NCBI GenBank assembly: GCA_005223125.1
Contig: NJBH01000033.1
Location: 1-41,480, forward strand
Reading direction: 5' to 3'
DNA: 41,480 nt
Source: Promethearchaeota archaeon Loki_b32
GTDB lineage: Archaea; Asgardarchaeota; Lokiarchaeia; Sigyniarchaeales; SOKP01
This document shows, piece by piece, positions 8,322-15,664 of this stretch (positions are counted from its first letter, which is position 1; each line of letters opens with the position of its first letter). The notes beneath the pieces were generated by a model that did no database searches, was not told where the DNA came from, and worked only from the letters and a program-made list of their open reading frames with translations. The translations under genes and the position numbers were made by a program.

Positions 8322-8945
8322 TTATTCTCTCTCAAAAGTCTTGCCACATTCACTACAGAACTCAGCATTAAATGGTAAAGATGCTTCACAGCTTGGACAA
8401 GAAATTTTTTGAAAAGGAATTGGTGTAGTAGAATCAGTTTCTTCCTTTTCTTCTGTAATTTCAGCTTCTTCTTGAATTTTTTCAGGTTTTTTAATAAAGT
8501 TTCTCCCAATAATCGCAACTGTAACTCCCCCAAATTGTAACCCCGTATTATATGTGAAAAACCCTTCCAGTTTATCTAAATAAAGTAGAATCTGAGGATC
8601 AGTAACAATATTTGTCATGTCAACAATTTGTGAAATTAGCCAAATGATTAATGCAAGTGTACCAAAAGTTAATCCAATCCCAACAAGCCACTTTCCAAAT
8701 CTAAATTGTTTTATTGCTATAAAAAGAGCTCCTATTATTACTGCAACTCCTCCTATATCAGCGATCCATCTCATTATAGTAATTAATATTTCTAAAATTG
8801 GTTTTGTCCATGCGAGGTTTGAAGGGATTTGAGTATTAATTAATCCATATAGAACTTCATAAATTCCAATACTTCCAATGGTGGAACTAATGATCATTAA
8901 AATTCCACCTATAATTAGAAGGATTATTCCTAATTTATTTGGCAT
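8322..8945 (-). CDS. Four-helix membrane protein with C-terminal zinc ribbon
   Basis: A 207-residue protein with four hydrophobic segments in the first 150 residues, then an acidic Glu-rich linker and a zinc ribbon (CPSCEASLPFNAEFCSECG) that should lie in the cytoplasm. The membrane part is homologous to the 144-residue protein at 5804-6238 (shared GGILMIISST motif near the N-terminus). No catalytic residues are evident. Its position directly downstream of fwdC on the same strand, about 50 bases apart, suggests possible co-expression with the fwd operon. Function unknown. Confidence 0.7.
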   Translation of the reverse strand: MPNKLGIILLIIGGILMIISSTIGSIGIYEVLYGLINTQIPSNLAWTKPILEILITIMRWIADIGGVAVIIGALFIAIKQFRFGKWLVGIGLTFGTLALIIWLISQIVDMTNIVTDPQILLYLDKLEGFFTYNTGLQFGGVTVAIIGRNFIKKPEKIQEEAEITEEKEETDSTTPIPFQKISCPSCEASLPFNAEFCSECGKTFERE

Positions 8946-8995
8946 ATTATTAACCTATTGAATTATTAATAAAAGATTTAGTAAATTTAGGAGAT

Positions 8996-9847
8996 TTATG
9001 CTGCAACAAATAATCTACCGTTGGAACTATTGGAAATTTCACCAGTTTTTTTATCAATTTTAGAATGATTCTTCTCAACTGAATGATCGCCACTATATTC
9101 AGTAAATTTTCCTTTGATAATATCACCGTTCATTAATTCGATTTCTTCTACTTCACCCAATTTCTTATATGAAGGAAGGATTCTCGCTACTTTACCTTTA
9201 ACAACAATGGTTCCACGTACTTGATCTGCTCCAATACACCTGTCACAGTCCCCTTCAACGATAATAGTACCTCCGTGACTGTGAATACCCAAGAAAGAAC
9301 CTGCTGCACCACAAATTAGCGTAGGAAATCGTTTTGCAGGTTTCGAACCATTGACCCATGTTAAGGCTTCATCACCTATCTTACCCTTCACTTTTATTAA
9401 ACCATTTTGCATTCCTTTCCAATTTCCTCTATAAGCAGCACCAACATAATGTCCTGCATCTCCAGTAATTTCTAATTCACCACCTTTTAACATAGCACCA
9501 GCCCAATCATCAGCACTTCCATTAACTAGTATTTTTCCTCCAGACATATTATTTCCTACGTGCATTCCTACATTGTCATTTATTATTATTTCTCCACCAC
9601 TCATTTTTTCTCCGATTCTTTTGACATTTGAAAGATTTCCATCGACTATAATTTTAATCTCATTTAATTCTCCTCCTTCACCAGTAACATCGAAAAAGTC
9701 TCCTATTGTTTTTTCTTCATTTCCATGATATACAGTTAATTTTTTTATATCTGCTGCTGATTTTCCTGCAAATGCATCTGGTGTTATAGTGTCAGCTTCT
9801 AACGGAAATTCATATTCTTTTTTTAATTTTAATTTGATTTCAGCCAT
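8996..9847 (-). CDS. fwdC: Formylmethanofuran dehydrogenase subunit C
   Basis: A 283-residue FwdC/FmdC. It has the beta-helix glycine repeats typical of the subunit and of the GltB C-terminal domain: MSGGEIIINDNVGMHVGNNMSGGKILVNG, then DWAGAMLKGGELEITGDAGHYVGAAYRG. In methanogens FwdC scaffolds FwdA and FwdB. It is the last fwd gene, starting 4 bases after the fwdB stop, and GGGAGAA precedes its ATG. An extension beyond the repeat region (ISNSSNGRLFVAA) ends the protein. Assignment is firm. Whether the complex uses methanofuran or another C1 carrier in this organism cannot be told from the sequence. Confidence 0.92.
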   Translation of the reverse strand: MAEIKLKLKKEYEFPLEADTITPDAFAGKSAADIKKLTVYHGNEEKTIGDFFDVTGEGGELNEIKIIVDGNLSNVKRIGEKMSGGEIIINDNVGMHVGNNMSGGKILVNGSADDWAGAMLKGGELEITGDAGHYVGAAYRGNWKGMQNGLIKVKGKIGDEALTWVNGSKPAKRFPTLICGAAGSFLGIHSHGGTIIVEGDCDRCIGADQVRGTIVVKGKVARILPSYKKLGEVEEIELMNGDIIKGKFTEYSGDHSVEKNHSKIDKKTGEISNSSNGRLFVAA

Positions 9848-9851
9848 TTTT

Positions 9852-11180
9852 TTATTCTCCCTTTTTCTTTTTAACTGCTTCTATTAATTTTTCTAATATT
9901 TCTTTATCAGTTAGGCATTCACCTGGTGCCTCTTTCACTTTTCTTAATCGTAGAGGAACACTATCCATACGATAGGCAGTTCCCTCACACTCAATTCCTG
10001 CTATAGCAGGTGGTAAAATAATATCAGCGTTTACAGATGTAGGTGTATGATGAGGTTCAATGACTATTAAAGGATATTTGAACATATTTTTCACGGATGC
10101 TGCAGGAAAATTACTTGCAGGATCAGAAGCTACAATTAGAGATGCATCAATCTCATCTCTCATCAAAACATCAACAGAAGAGAATTCTCCTGGATTATAA
10201 CGAGGATATCCTCTTGAGAAATCTATAGAATAAGAATATCCTGTTTGCCATGAGAAAACTTGATTTGCCCCAGCAACATTATAATGGCCTCGCATAGGAG
10301 TTAATAAAAATTTAGTGTGATCATTCAATTCCCGTACGAGGCATATAGCAGCATCTATATTTCGATGGTGTGATAAAGTTTGTGTTAACCCCATACCGAA
10401 AAATATAACTCCAAAATTACAGGATTTCATAGTTTCTACTAGTTCTTTAACTTTTTCTATTGGAACACCCGAAATTTCGTCTGCATCTATTTCTACTCCT
10501 CTTAAGATTGCTCTGATGGCATTTATTAATTCATAATCTTCACTAGGATTTATTTGAACATGTATATCAGCAATTTGGGCTGTATGTGTGTTCCTAGGAT
10601 CAACAACCACTATAAACCGATCATTTCTACCATCTTTCCTAAAATATCCACGAATAAAATCACTATACCTAGAAAGATGTCTAGGATGAGCATGTACGGG
10701 ATTTGAACCCCAAAATATTATAAGATCTGCTCTATTTTTATATTCACCTAAAGTAGAAGTAGGAGCACCAACATCTTGAATAGCTAATAACGAGGGACCA
10801 TGACATACTGAAGCTGTATTATCTAATATACTTCCTAAAATTTCAGCTAATTCTACTCCTTTACCTTGAGCTTCACACTCAGTACTGGAAAATCCATAAA
10901 GTAGTGGTCTTTTAGCTTTTATCAAAATATTAGCTGCTTTATCAATTGCTTCATCCCAAGAGACTTCCTTAAATGACCCTTTTTCTTTTATGAGTGGTTT
11001 GTCATACCGATGGTCACTGGGATTTGAAGCAAAATACTTTTTGGTGCCTATTTGACAACCATTTCGTACTTCTATGACTTTTTCTTCTTTTATATCAATA
11101 TCCACTTCGAGATCATCACAAAGGGTTCCACAAAAAGGACAAATTACATCTGTTACTGTTCTAATTTTTTTAGCTACCAT
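9852..11180 (-). CDS. fwdB: Formylmethanofuran dehydrogenase subunit B (Mo/W bis-MGD catalytic subunit)
   Basis: A 442-residue molybdopterin oxidoreductase that reduces CO2 to formate in the Fwd complex. The [4Fe-4S] motif is C14, C17, C21 (CPFCGTLC) and C42. The metal ligand is a cysteine, C126 in ASVCHGPS, encoded by TGT and not by a selenocysteine TGA. Further cofactor-binding motifs follow (FWGSNPVHAHPRH, and HHTPTSVNADIILPPA near the C-terminus). The family and length match FwdB rather than FdhA. It lies 2 bases after the fwdD stop and 4 bases before fwdC, so co-translation is very likely. The formate-producing half is complete, but the FwdA amidohydrolase that condenses formate onto methanofuran is not in this operon. 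Confidence 0.93.
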   Translation of the reverse strand: MVAKKIRTVTDVICPFCGTLCDDLEVDIDIKEEKVIEVRNGCQIGTKKYFASNPSDHRYDKPLIKEKGSFKEVSWDEAIDKAANILIKAKRPLLYGFSSTECEAQGKGVELAEILGSILDNTASVCHGPSLLAIQDVGAPTSTLGEYKNRADLIIFWGSNPVHAHPRHLSRYSDFIRGYFRKDGRNDRFIVVVDPRNTHTAQIADIHVQINPSEDYELINAIRAILRGVEIDADEISGVPIEKVKELVETMKSCNFGVIFFGMGLTQTLSHHRNIDAAICLVRELNDHTKFLLTPMRGHYNVAGANQVFSWQTGYSYSIDFSRGYPRYNPGEFSSVDVLMRDEIDASLIVASDPASNFPAASVKNMFKYPLIVIEPHHTPTSVNADIILPPAIAGIECEGTAYRMDSVPLRLRKVKEAPGECLTDKEILEKLIEAVKKKKGE

Positions 11181-11182
11181 TT

Positions 11183-11578
11183 CTATGCCTCCTTTAATAA
11201 ACTAATTAAACCTACTGCATCTAAAACTTTACCACTTTGTATTACTTCTACACCAGCTTTCATTCCTTTATAAGTAGGCGTTCCACATGCTTGAGAATCA
11301 GGATTTACCACTTGGTTTGCCCAAGGCCCCATTGGTATAAATATTATACCTGGATGAGGTCCTTCTTCAGAAATTGTAGAATAAACAATAACTTCTCCAT
11401 GATCCGTGATTACTTTAACTGGCGTTCCAACAAGACAATCTAATTTTTTAAAATCCTCGCTATCAAATGCACAGATTCCTGCAGCTCTAACATTCTCTTT
11501 TGTGTTTTTACCACCTTCAAGTGCAACTCCTTGATTAATTGTACGACAAGTTATTAAAATTAAATTATTCAAACTCAT
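11183..11578 (-). CDS. fwdD: Formylmethanofuran dehydrogenase subunit D
   Basis: A 131-residue protein matching FwdD, the molydopterin dinucleotide-binding domain that is a separate polypeptide in Fwd complexes and completes the cofactor pocket of FwdB. Diagnostic segments are TCRTINQGVALEGGK near the N-terminus and GIIFIPMGPWANQVVNP followed by GTPTYKG, which are strongly conserved in the family. The start codon overlaps the end of the upstream fwdF-like gene by 4 bases, and AAAGGAGG lies 10 or so bases upstream. It is translationally coupled to fwdF and fwdB. Confidence 0.92.
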   Translation of the reverse strand: MSLNNLILITCRTINQGVALEGGKNTKENVRAAGICAFDSEDFKKLDCLVGTPVKVITDHGEVIVYSTISEEGPHPGIIFIPMGPWANQVVNPDSQACGTPTYKGMKAGVEVIQSGKVLDAVGLISLLKEA

Positions 11579-12300
11579 TCTTCTTTTTCCTCCTTTTCAC
11601 TCCACCTTAATGTTTTTAATCTCACCAAAAGAGGTTCCCAGAATAGCTCACTAAATTCTCCAGATGTTTTCACATCAGTTATTTTTAACTTTACAGCTCC
11701 TGTAGGACATCCATTATCACAAGAACCGCAAGAGATACATTTTTCAGGGTCTACAACGACATTTGGGACGGTTTCCCACCCTTTATCTGATTTTTCAGGA
11801 ACAGATATAGCTCCAGAAGGACACACTTCATAGCAGGTTTGACATCCACCAGGGCATTCTTCATCAACAATGCTAATTTCTCCATCAGTATATTGTTTAA
11901 CAACCCTTTCAATCCCATCATAGCTAGTAATTTTTTTTGCTTCAAATTCTAGCTTGGGTACAACATTTTCTTTTACTATCTGGATGTCAGCTAATTCAAT
12001 CACTTCACCATCTTTTTTTAAGGTTAAAGCACTAAAAGGACACATATACACACAAGTTCCGCAGAAGACACATGCTTCTGGGTCATATATTTCCGGTATA
12101 ATATCTTCTAGTTTAGGAAATCTACGTGAAGTTCCTACTGGACCACGAGAAATAGCATCCTTAGGACAGACTCTAGCACATGTTCCACAGCCTATACATT
12201 TAGTTTTATCCAGTATTAATTCTAAACTTTCAGTTAAGAACTGGACTTTTACATGTTCAATCTCTTTACTTATTGATCTTGATATTTTTGGAAATGAAAT
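11575..12300 (-). CDS. fwdF: FwdF-like polyferredoxin with four [4Fe-4S] motifs, probable ATT start
   Basis: An electron-carrying polyferredoxin of the Fwd complex. Starting at ATT 12300 it has 241 residues and four cluster motifs: CIGCGTCARVCP (from C35), CVFCGTCVYMCP (from C77), CPGGCQTCYEVCP and CISCGSCDNGCP. Methanogen FwdF has about eight clusters, so this is a half-size version. The nearest canonical start is a GTG at 12051, but it lies inside the second cluster motif and would remove six cysteines, so it cannot be real. Between the in-frame TAG (12306-12304) and that GTG there is no ATG, GTG or TTG. ATT at 12300-12298 lies six bases after GAGGTG (12312-12307), which makes it the likely start. 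The gene overlaps fwdD by 4 bases at its end. Confidence 0.85.
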   Translation of the reverse strand: MSFPKISRSISKEIEHVKVQFLTESLELILDKTKCIGCGTCARVCPKDAISRGPVGTSRRFPKLEDIIPEIYDPEACVFCGTCVYMCPFSALTLKKDGEVIELADIQIVKENVVPKLEFEAKKITSYDGIERVVKQYTDGEISIVDEECPGGCQTCYEVCPSGAISVPEKSDKGWETVPNVVVDPEKCISCGSCDNGCPTGAVKLKITDVKTSGEFSELFWEPLLVRLKTLRWSEKEEKEE

Positions 12301-12313
12301 TTTCTACACCTCA

Positions 12314-12568
12314 TTAAGATTCTAATAATTCTAATTTAATAGCACTTACAGGGCAAAATTTAATACATACTCCACATCCGTCACAATTATGGGTTCGTCC
12401 CTCTGTAAATATATCATAAGCCATACCATTTTTTACTAAAATTACAGCATTCTCTTGTGTTAAATAACCCATCTCTTTTAATTGATTAAAATTTATAGGA
12501 CAAGAAGTTACACAGATATTACATCCTATACAAGTATTTTTATTTATTTTTAATCGATAAATCTGCAT
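12314..12568 (-). CDS. Two-cluster ferredoxin, FwdG-like, first gene of the fwd operon
   Basis: An 84-residue 2[4Fe-4S] ferredoxin with motifs C13-C16-C19-C23 (CIGCNICVTSCP) and C62-C65-C68-C72 (CDGCGVCIKFCP), separated by an unusually long 38-residue insert. It begins with ATG at 12568 after GAGGG. Its stop lies 13 bases before the proposed ATT start of the polyferredoxin. As the first gene it should pass electrons between ferredoxin pools and FwdF/FwdB. FwdG and FwdH are both small ferredoxins; the long insert makes the exact equivalence uncertain. Confidence 0.8.
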   Translation of the reverse strand: MQIYRLKINKNTCIGCNICVTSCPINFNQLKEMGYLTQENAVILVKNGMAYDIFTEGRTHNCDGCGVCIKFCPVSAIKLELLES

Positions 12569-12630
12569 CTGATTCCCTCATTTTTAAATAGATTAGATAA
12601 AGATTTGTTACTTTAGCGTAAAATATTTGT

Positions 12631-12642
12631 AGATTTATAAGT
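12631..12642 (-). promoter_or_regulatory. TATA-box-like sequence for the fwd operon
   Basis: On the minus strand ACTTATAAATCT lies about 65 bases before the ATG at 12568. The 358-base region 12569-12926 between the divergent fwd operon and the vWA gene is very AT-rich and holds promoters for both directions. I see no other gene in it. Confidence 0.35.
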
Positions 12643-12871
12643 GTTTAATAATATCGGTCAGTATTTTAAATTAATTAATTAACTTAGATTGTAGAAAGAA
12701 TTTTTTTATAAAAAATTTGCTTTATGAATTCTAAAGTTCCTATAATAAATAAGCATCTTTTAGATATCAATAAACTAATTTAAATTTCTAACATATGTGG
12801 TGTTTAAGAGGTATTTATTGAAATCTATGATAGAACTTATTTAATCCTTAAACTTATTAATCTTTATACGA

Positions 12872-12885
12872 ATTTTATAATAAAT
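12872..12885 (+). promoter_or_regulatory. TATA-box-like sequence for the vWA/zinc-finger gene
   Basis: ATTTTATAATAAAT lies about 42 bases before the ATG at 12927, a plausible distance for an archaeal TATA box with a short leader. Assigned by eye in an AT-rich background. Confidence 0.3.
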
Positions 12886-12926
12886 AAGTTGTTAATTTAT
12901 TAATACTCCAATTTTCGTCAGAAAAC

Positions 12927-14069
12927 ATGCAATCTACCAAAAGTGAAGATTGTCTCATCTTTTATGCATTTTCGCCAGAAAATATTAAATTAAAGCAAGT
13001 CTATAATTCTCTTTCAGAATTTATAAAAAATAAACAGATTGCAGATCCTTCTGACAGATTCAACCTTATCGTATTTCAAGCAGATGGTCCAAATTATTTA
13101 GACCAATTCACATTTGACTCTGATTATATTTTAAAAACATTAAAAACTATGAGTAAAGATATCTCGAAAGCAAATATTGCTGGAGGGATATTTATTGCAA
13201 TTACTTTTATTATTGAAGTATACAAAAAAATTTCTGAAAAAATATTTCGGCTTTTAATCTTGGTTGATGATGGGGCTTATGAAATTCCTGATGCGTATCT
13301 TCCGCCTTTACAAGAATTGATTAAGGTTGTGAAGGATATGCCTTTTTTCATTGATACAGTGCTTATTGGATCTCCATACTCCGATCAAGCTCAGAAATTA
13401 CTAAAATTAACAAATCTATGTAATGGAGAATTATTCGGGATCAAAAACGTACGGGACTTAAATCCTATATTAACCTCGCTTTCAGAAAAGAAATATATTT
13501 CGGATCCCTCATTTATAAAGCATAGATTAAGGATGATTCTCCCTGATAACCAACCATTTTATATAAATTTAGCTGATACCCCAGAACCACTTATTGAGAC
13601 GACAACTTGTTCTATTTGCTTTCAAAAAGATAATCATGGTATAGTGAAATGTCCTTCATGTGATAATCCTGCACATGAGATATGTTGGGCTCAATGGGCA
13701 AAAACCTCTAATATTGGAATACCTCATGTATTCAGATGTCATAATTGTTTTAATATCTTAAAACTAGACAAACAATTTGTAAGTGACGTGCAGGCGGGTA
13801 AGATTCCTACCATAGCTGAAATGCAGAAAGTAGAAAAAAAGAATATTGTTGATTATTTACATGAGCTAGAAGATAAAATGAAACCCAAAATTGTTCAAGC
13901 TGATGATCCAATGGGTCTAGAAATAAAAGCTATGATGGAAACAAAAAATGGCGAACCTAAAAAAGAAAAAAAAAAGAGAAGAGTATCAGTGAAGATTTGT
14001 CCAAATTGTAGTAAGATTATGATGGGAGATAGGAAAAATTGTCCCTCTTGTGGGTATGTCTTATTTTAA
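12927..14069 (+). CDS. vWA-like domain protein with a C4HC3 zinc finger and C-terminal zinc ribbon
   Basis: A 380-residue three-part protein. Residues 8-185 look like a von Willebrand A-type fold: a hydrophobic first strand (CLIFYAFSPEN), FNLIVFQADG as the second, FRLLILVDDGAYEI as a later strand, and a last strand at FFIDTVLIGSP. The canonical MIDAS DxSxS is degenerate. Residues 228-274 form a finger with spacing C-x2-C-x10-C-x2-C-x4-H-x2-C-x17-C-x2-C (C228, C231, C242, C245, H250, C253, C271, C274). This is the C4HC3 order of PHD and RINGv fingers, and close in spacing to the C4C4 RING of TFIIH p44/Ssl1, which also follows a vWA domain. A charged linker leads to a zinc ribbon (C358, C361, C372, C375). 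The gene stands alone. Role unknown; repair, transcription or ubiquitin-related functions are speculation from architecture. Confidence 0.7.
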   Translation: MQSTKSEDCLIFYAFSPENIKLKQVYNSLSEFIKNKQIADPSDRFNLIVFQADGPNYLDQFTFDSDYILKTLKTMSKDISKANIAGGIFIAITFIIEVYKKISEKIFRLLILVDDGAYEIPDAYLPPLQELIKVVKDMPFFIDTVLIGSPYSDQAQKLLKLTNLCNGELFGIKNVRDLNPILTSLSEKKYISDPSFIKHRLRMILPDNQPFYINLADTPEPLIETTTCSICFQKDNHGIVKCPSCDNPAHEICWAQWAKTSNIGIPHVFRCHNCFNILKLDKQFVSDVQAGKIPTIAEMQKVEKKNIVDYLHELEDKMKPKIVQADDPMGLEIKAMMETKNGEPKKEKKKRRVSVKICPNCSKIMMGDRKNCPSCGYVLF

Positions 14070-14249
14070 AAAGGAAATTAGAGAATTTCTAAAATGTTCT
14101 ATAAGTAGACCTTAAACCTTTATTAAGTAAACTTCTTCAAGATAAATATTGCTCAAATACAATAAATCATTGAAAAAGTTTTTAATGACAACTTGGATCA
14201 TTAATATTGATATAAAAGCCAACATAGTTTTGTAGGAATCCACTAAATA

Positions 14250-15374
14250 ATGCCAAATTTAAAATATCAATTATCTTATTTCATAAAACATAAATGCGCT
14301 GTATGGGAATTTACATTAAAATGTAATAGTAAATGTATCCATTGTGGATCATCAGCAGGTAAATCTCGCTTAGATGAACTCAATACTGAAGAAGCATTAA
14401 CATTAGTTAAAGGTTTACGTTCTTGCGGGTATGATGGGATTGCTCTAATGGGAGGCGAGCCCTTCTTAAGAGATGATTGGTATGATGTCGCACAGGAAAT
14501 CAAACAAAATAAAATGAAACTAACCATTGTCTCTAATGGGTTAGAAATTAAAAATCAAATTAGAAAATTAAAAGAATTGCAAATAGATTGTGTTTCTTTA
14601 AGTTTGGATGGTGGAATTCCTAAAACTCACGATTATATAAGGGGAATTAGAGGCGCATATGATAAGGTATTAGAATCTATAAAAATACTCCAAAAAGAAA
14701 ATATTCCTGTTAGTGTCATAACAACTGTAAATAAAATTAATTTTAAAGAATTAAATCTGATTCGGGATTTATTAATTAATAAAAAAATCGCTTGGCAAAT
14801 TCAAATAGCTTTACCAATTGGAAGATTTTCAAAAAATTTGGTGATTTCTAGAAAGCAATTTTATGGTGTCGCAATGTTTATAGCATTAAATCTAAAAAAA
14901 TATTCAGTGAGAGAATTACCATTAATAGGGGCTCATTGTTTTGGTTATTTTTCTATGATTTTACCTGAATTAGGATTAGATCCGTGGATTGGTTGTCAAG
15001 CAGGTAAATCTGTTTTGGGAATTCAAAGCAATGGAAATATAAAAGGGTGTTTAACTTTATCCGATGATTTTATTGAAGGAAACATTAGAACCACTAATAT
15101 TTCTGATATTATAAATTCCAGATTTGATTTAAAATATAATCAATACTTACATAAAAATAACTCACAAGATTACTGCTACAACTGTGAAATGTTCAAAAAG
15201 TGTAAAGGGGGGTGTTTAGGCACGAGGATGGCTTTAAATTCTTTTGATAAACCATATTGTTTAAAAGCAATTGAGAAAAATTTATTCAAAAATGAATCTC
15301 TACCATTCAGGTGGAAAATAGATTCTAAAATTTCAAAATATAAATATCTATATCAAAAAATTTTATTGAAATAA
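14250..15374 (+). CDS. Radical SAM/SPASM enzyme, likely peptide- or protein-modifying
   Basis: A 374-residue radical SAM protein. The cluster motif CxxxCxxC is C25, C29, C32 (CNSKCIHC), followed by MGGEPFLR (the GGE SAM-binding motif) and a TIM-barrel body. The C-terminus has the full seven-cysteine SPASM pattern: C-x12-G-x4-C (GCQAGKSVLG to IKGC), C-x2-C-x5-C-x3-C (CYNCEMFKKCKGGC) and a final C in PYC. SPASM enzymes carry two auxiliary clusters and mostly mature RiPP peptides or enzyme active sites, or modify heme or cofactors. It is the first gene of a compact four-gene plus-strand cluster; a small membrane peptide gene starts 29 bases downstream. There is no RiPP recognition element at its N-terminus that I can recognise. 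The substrate is not known. Confidence 0.85.
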   Translation: MPNLKYQLSYFIKHKCAVWEFTLKCNSKCIHCGSSAGKSRLDELNTEEALTLVKGLRSCGYDGIALMGGEPFLRDDWYDVAQEIKQNKMKLTIVSNGLEIKNQIRKLKELQIDCVSLSLDGGIPKTHDYIRGIRGAYDKVLESIKILQKENIPVSVITTVNKINFKELNLIRDLLINKKIAWQIQIALPIGRFSKNLVISRKQFYGVAMFIALNLKKYSVRELPLIGAHCFGYFSMILPELGLDPWIGCQAGKSVLGIQSNGNIKGCLTLSDDFIEGNIRTTNISDIINSRFDLKYNQYLHKNNSQDYCYNCEMFKKCKGGCLGTRMALNSFDKPYCLKAIEKNLFKNESLPFRWKIDSKISKYKYLYQKILLK

Positions 15375-15403
15375 AATTAAAACTAAAAAATGGGTGGTTA
15401 AAT

Positions 15404-15664
15404 ATGGTTTTCAAAGATATTTTTCAACTTTATAATATTGGTAAAGAATTAGGATTATCTCGAAAAGAAATCAATAGCGTTCTGTTATTTAAAAATCGGT
15501 ATCCGTTAGTCATCGCTTTAATGTTGATTGTAATTCTCTCGGTTCTTGCAATTCTCTTTTGGAATGTAGCTTTAATTTTATATGCAAAATCAACTGAACC
15601 AGTCTATCCACGTGGGACTTTATATTCTAGTATTAGTTTAAAAGATTTTAGAGATAAAAAATGA
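15404..15664 (+). CDS. 86-residue single-pass membrane peptide between radical SAM and methyltransferase genes
   Basis: A small protein with a polar, mildly basic N-terminal 32 residues, one strongly hydrophobic helix at about residues 34-60 and a C-terminal tail of about 25 residues (EPVYPRGTLYSSISLKDF). It has no cysteine, so sactipeptide-type thioether formation is excluded. The tail has two Tyr, several Ser and one Thr, and an Arg-Gly. GGGTGG lies just before the ATG, and its stop overlaps the next gene's ATG by 4 bases. It could be a substrate of the neighbouring SPASM enzyme and methyltransferase, a membrane anchor for the complex, or unrelated. No homologue is recognised. Confidence 0.65.
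   Translation: MVFKDIFQLYNIGKELGLSRKEINSVLLFKNRYPLVIALMLIVILSVLAILFWNVALILYAKSTEPVYPRGTLYSSISLKDFRDKK

Noticed and set aside
8300-8533. Lys/Leu-rich 77-codon frame
   Set aside because: It is in another frame of the zinc-ribbon membrane protein gene and has no plausible composition.
10685-10705. GGTTCAAATCC-like sequence on the minus strand, resembling a tRNA T-arm
   Set aside because: It lies inside the well-conserved FwdB segment FWGSNPVHAHP, and no acceptor or anticodon stems can be formed around it.
11575-12051. GTG at 12051 as the fwdF-like start
   Set aside because: It falls inside the second cluster motif (CVFCGTC-V-YMC), so the protein would lose six cluster cysteines.
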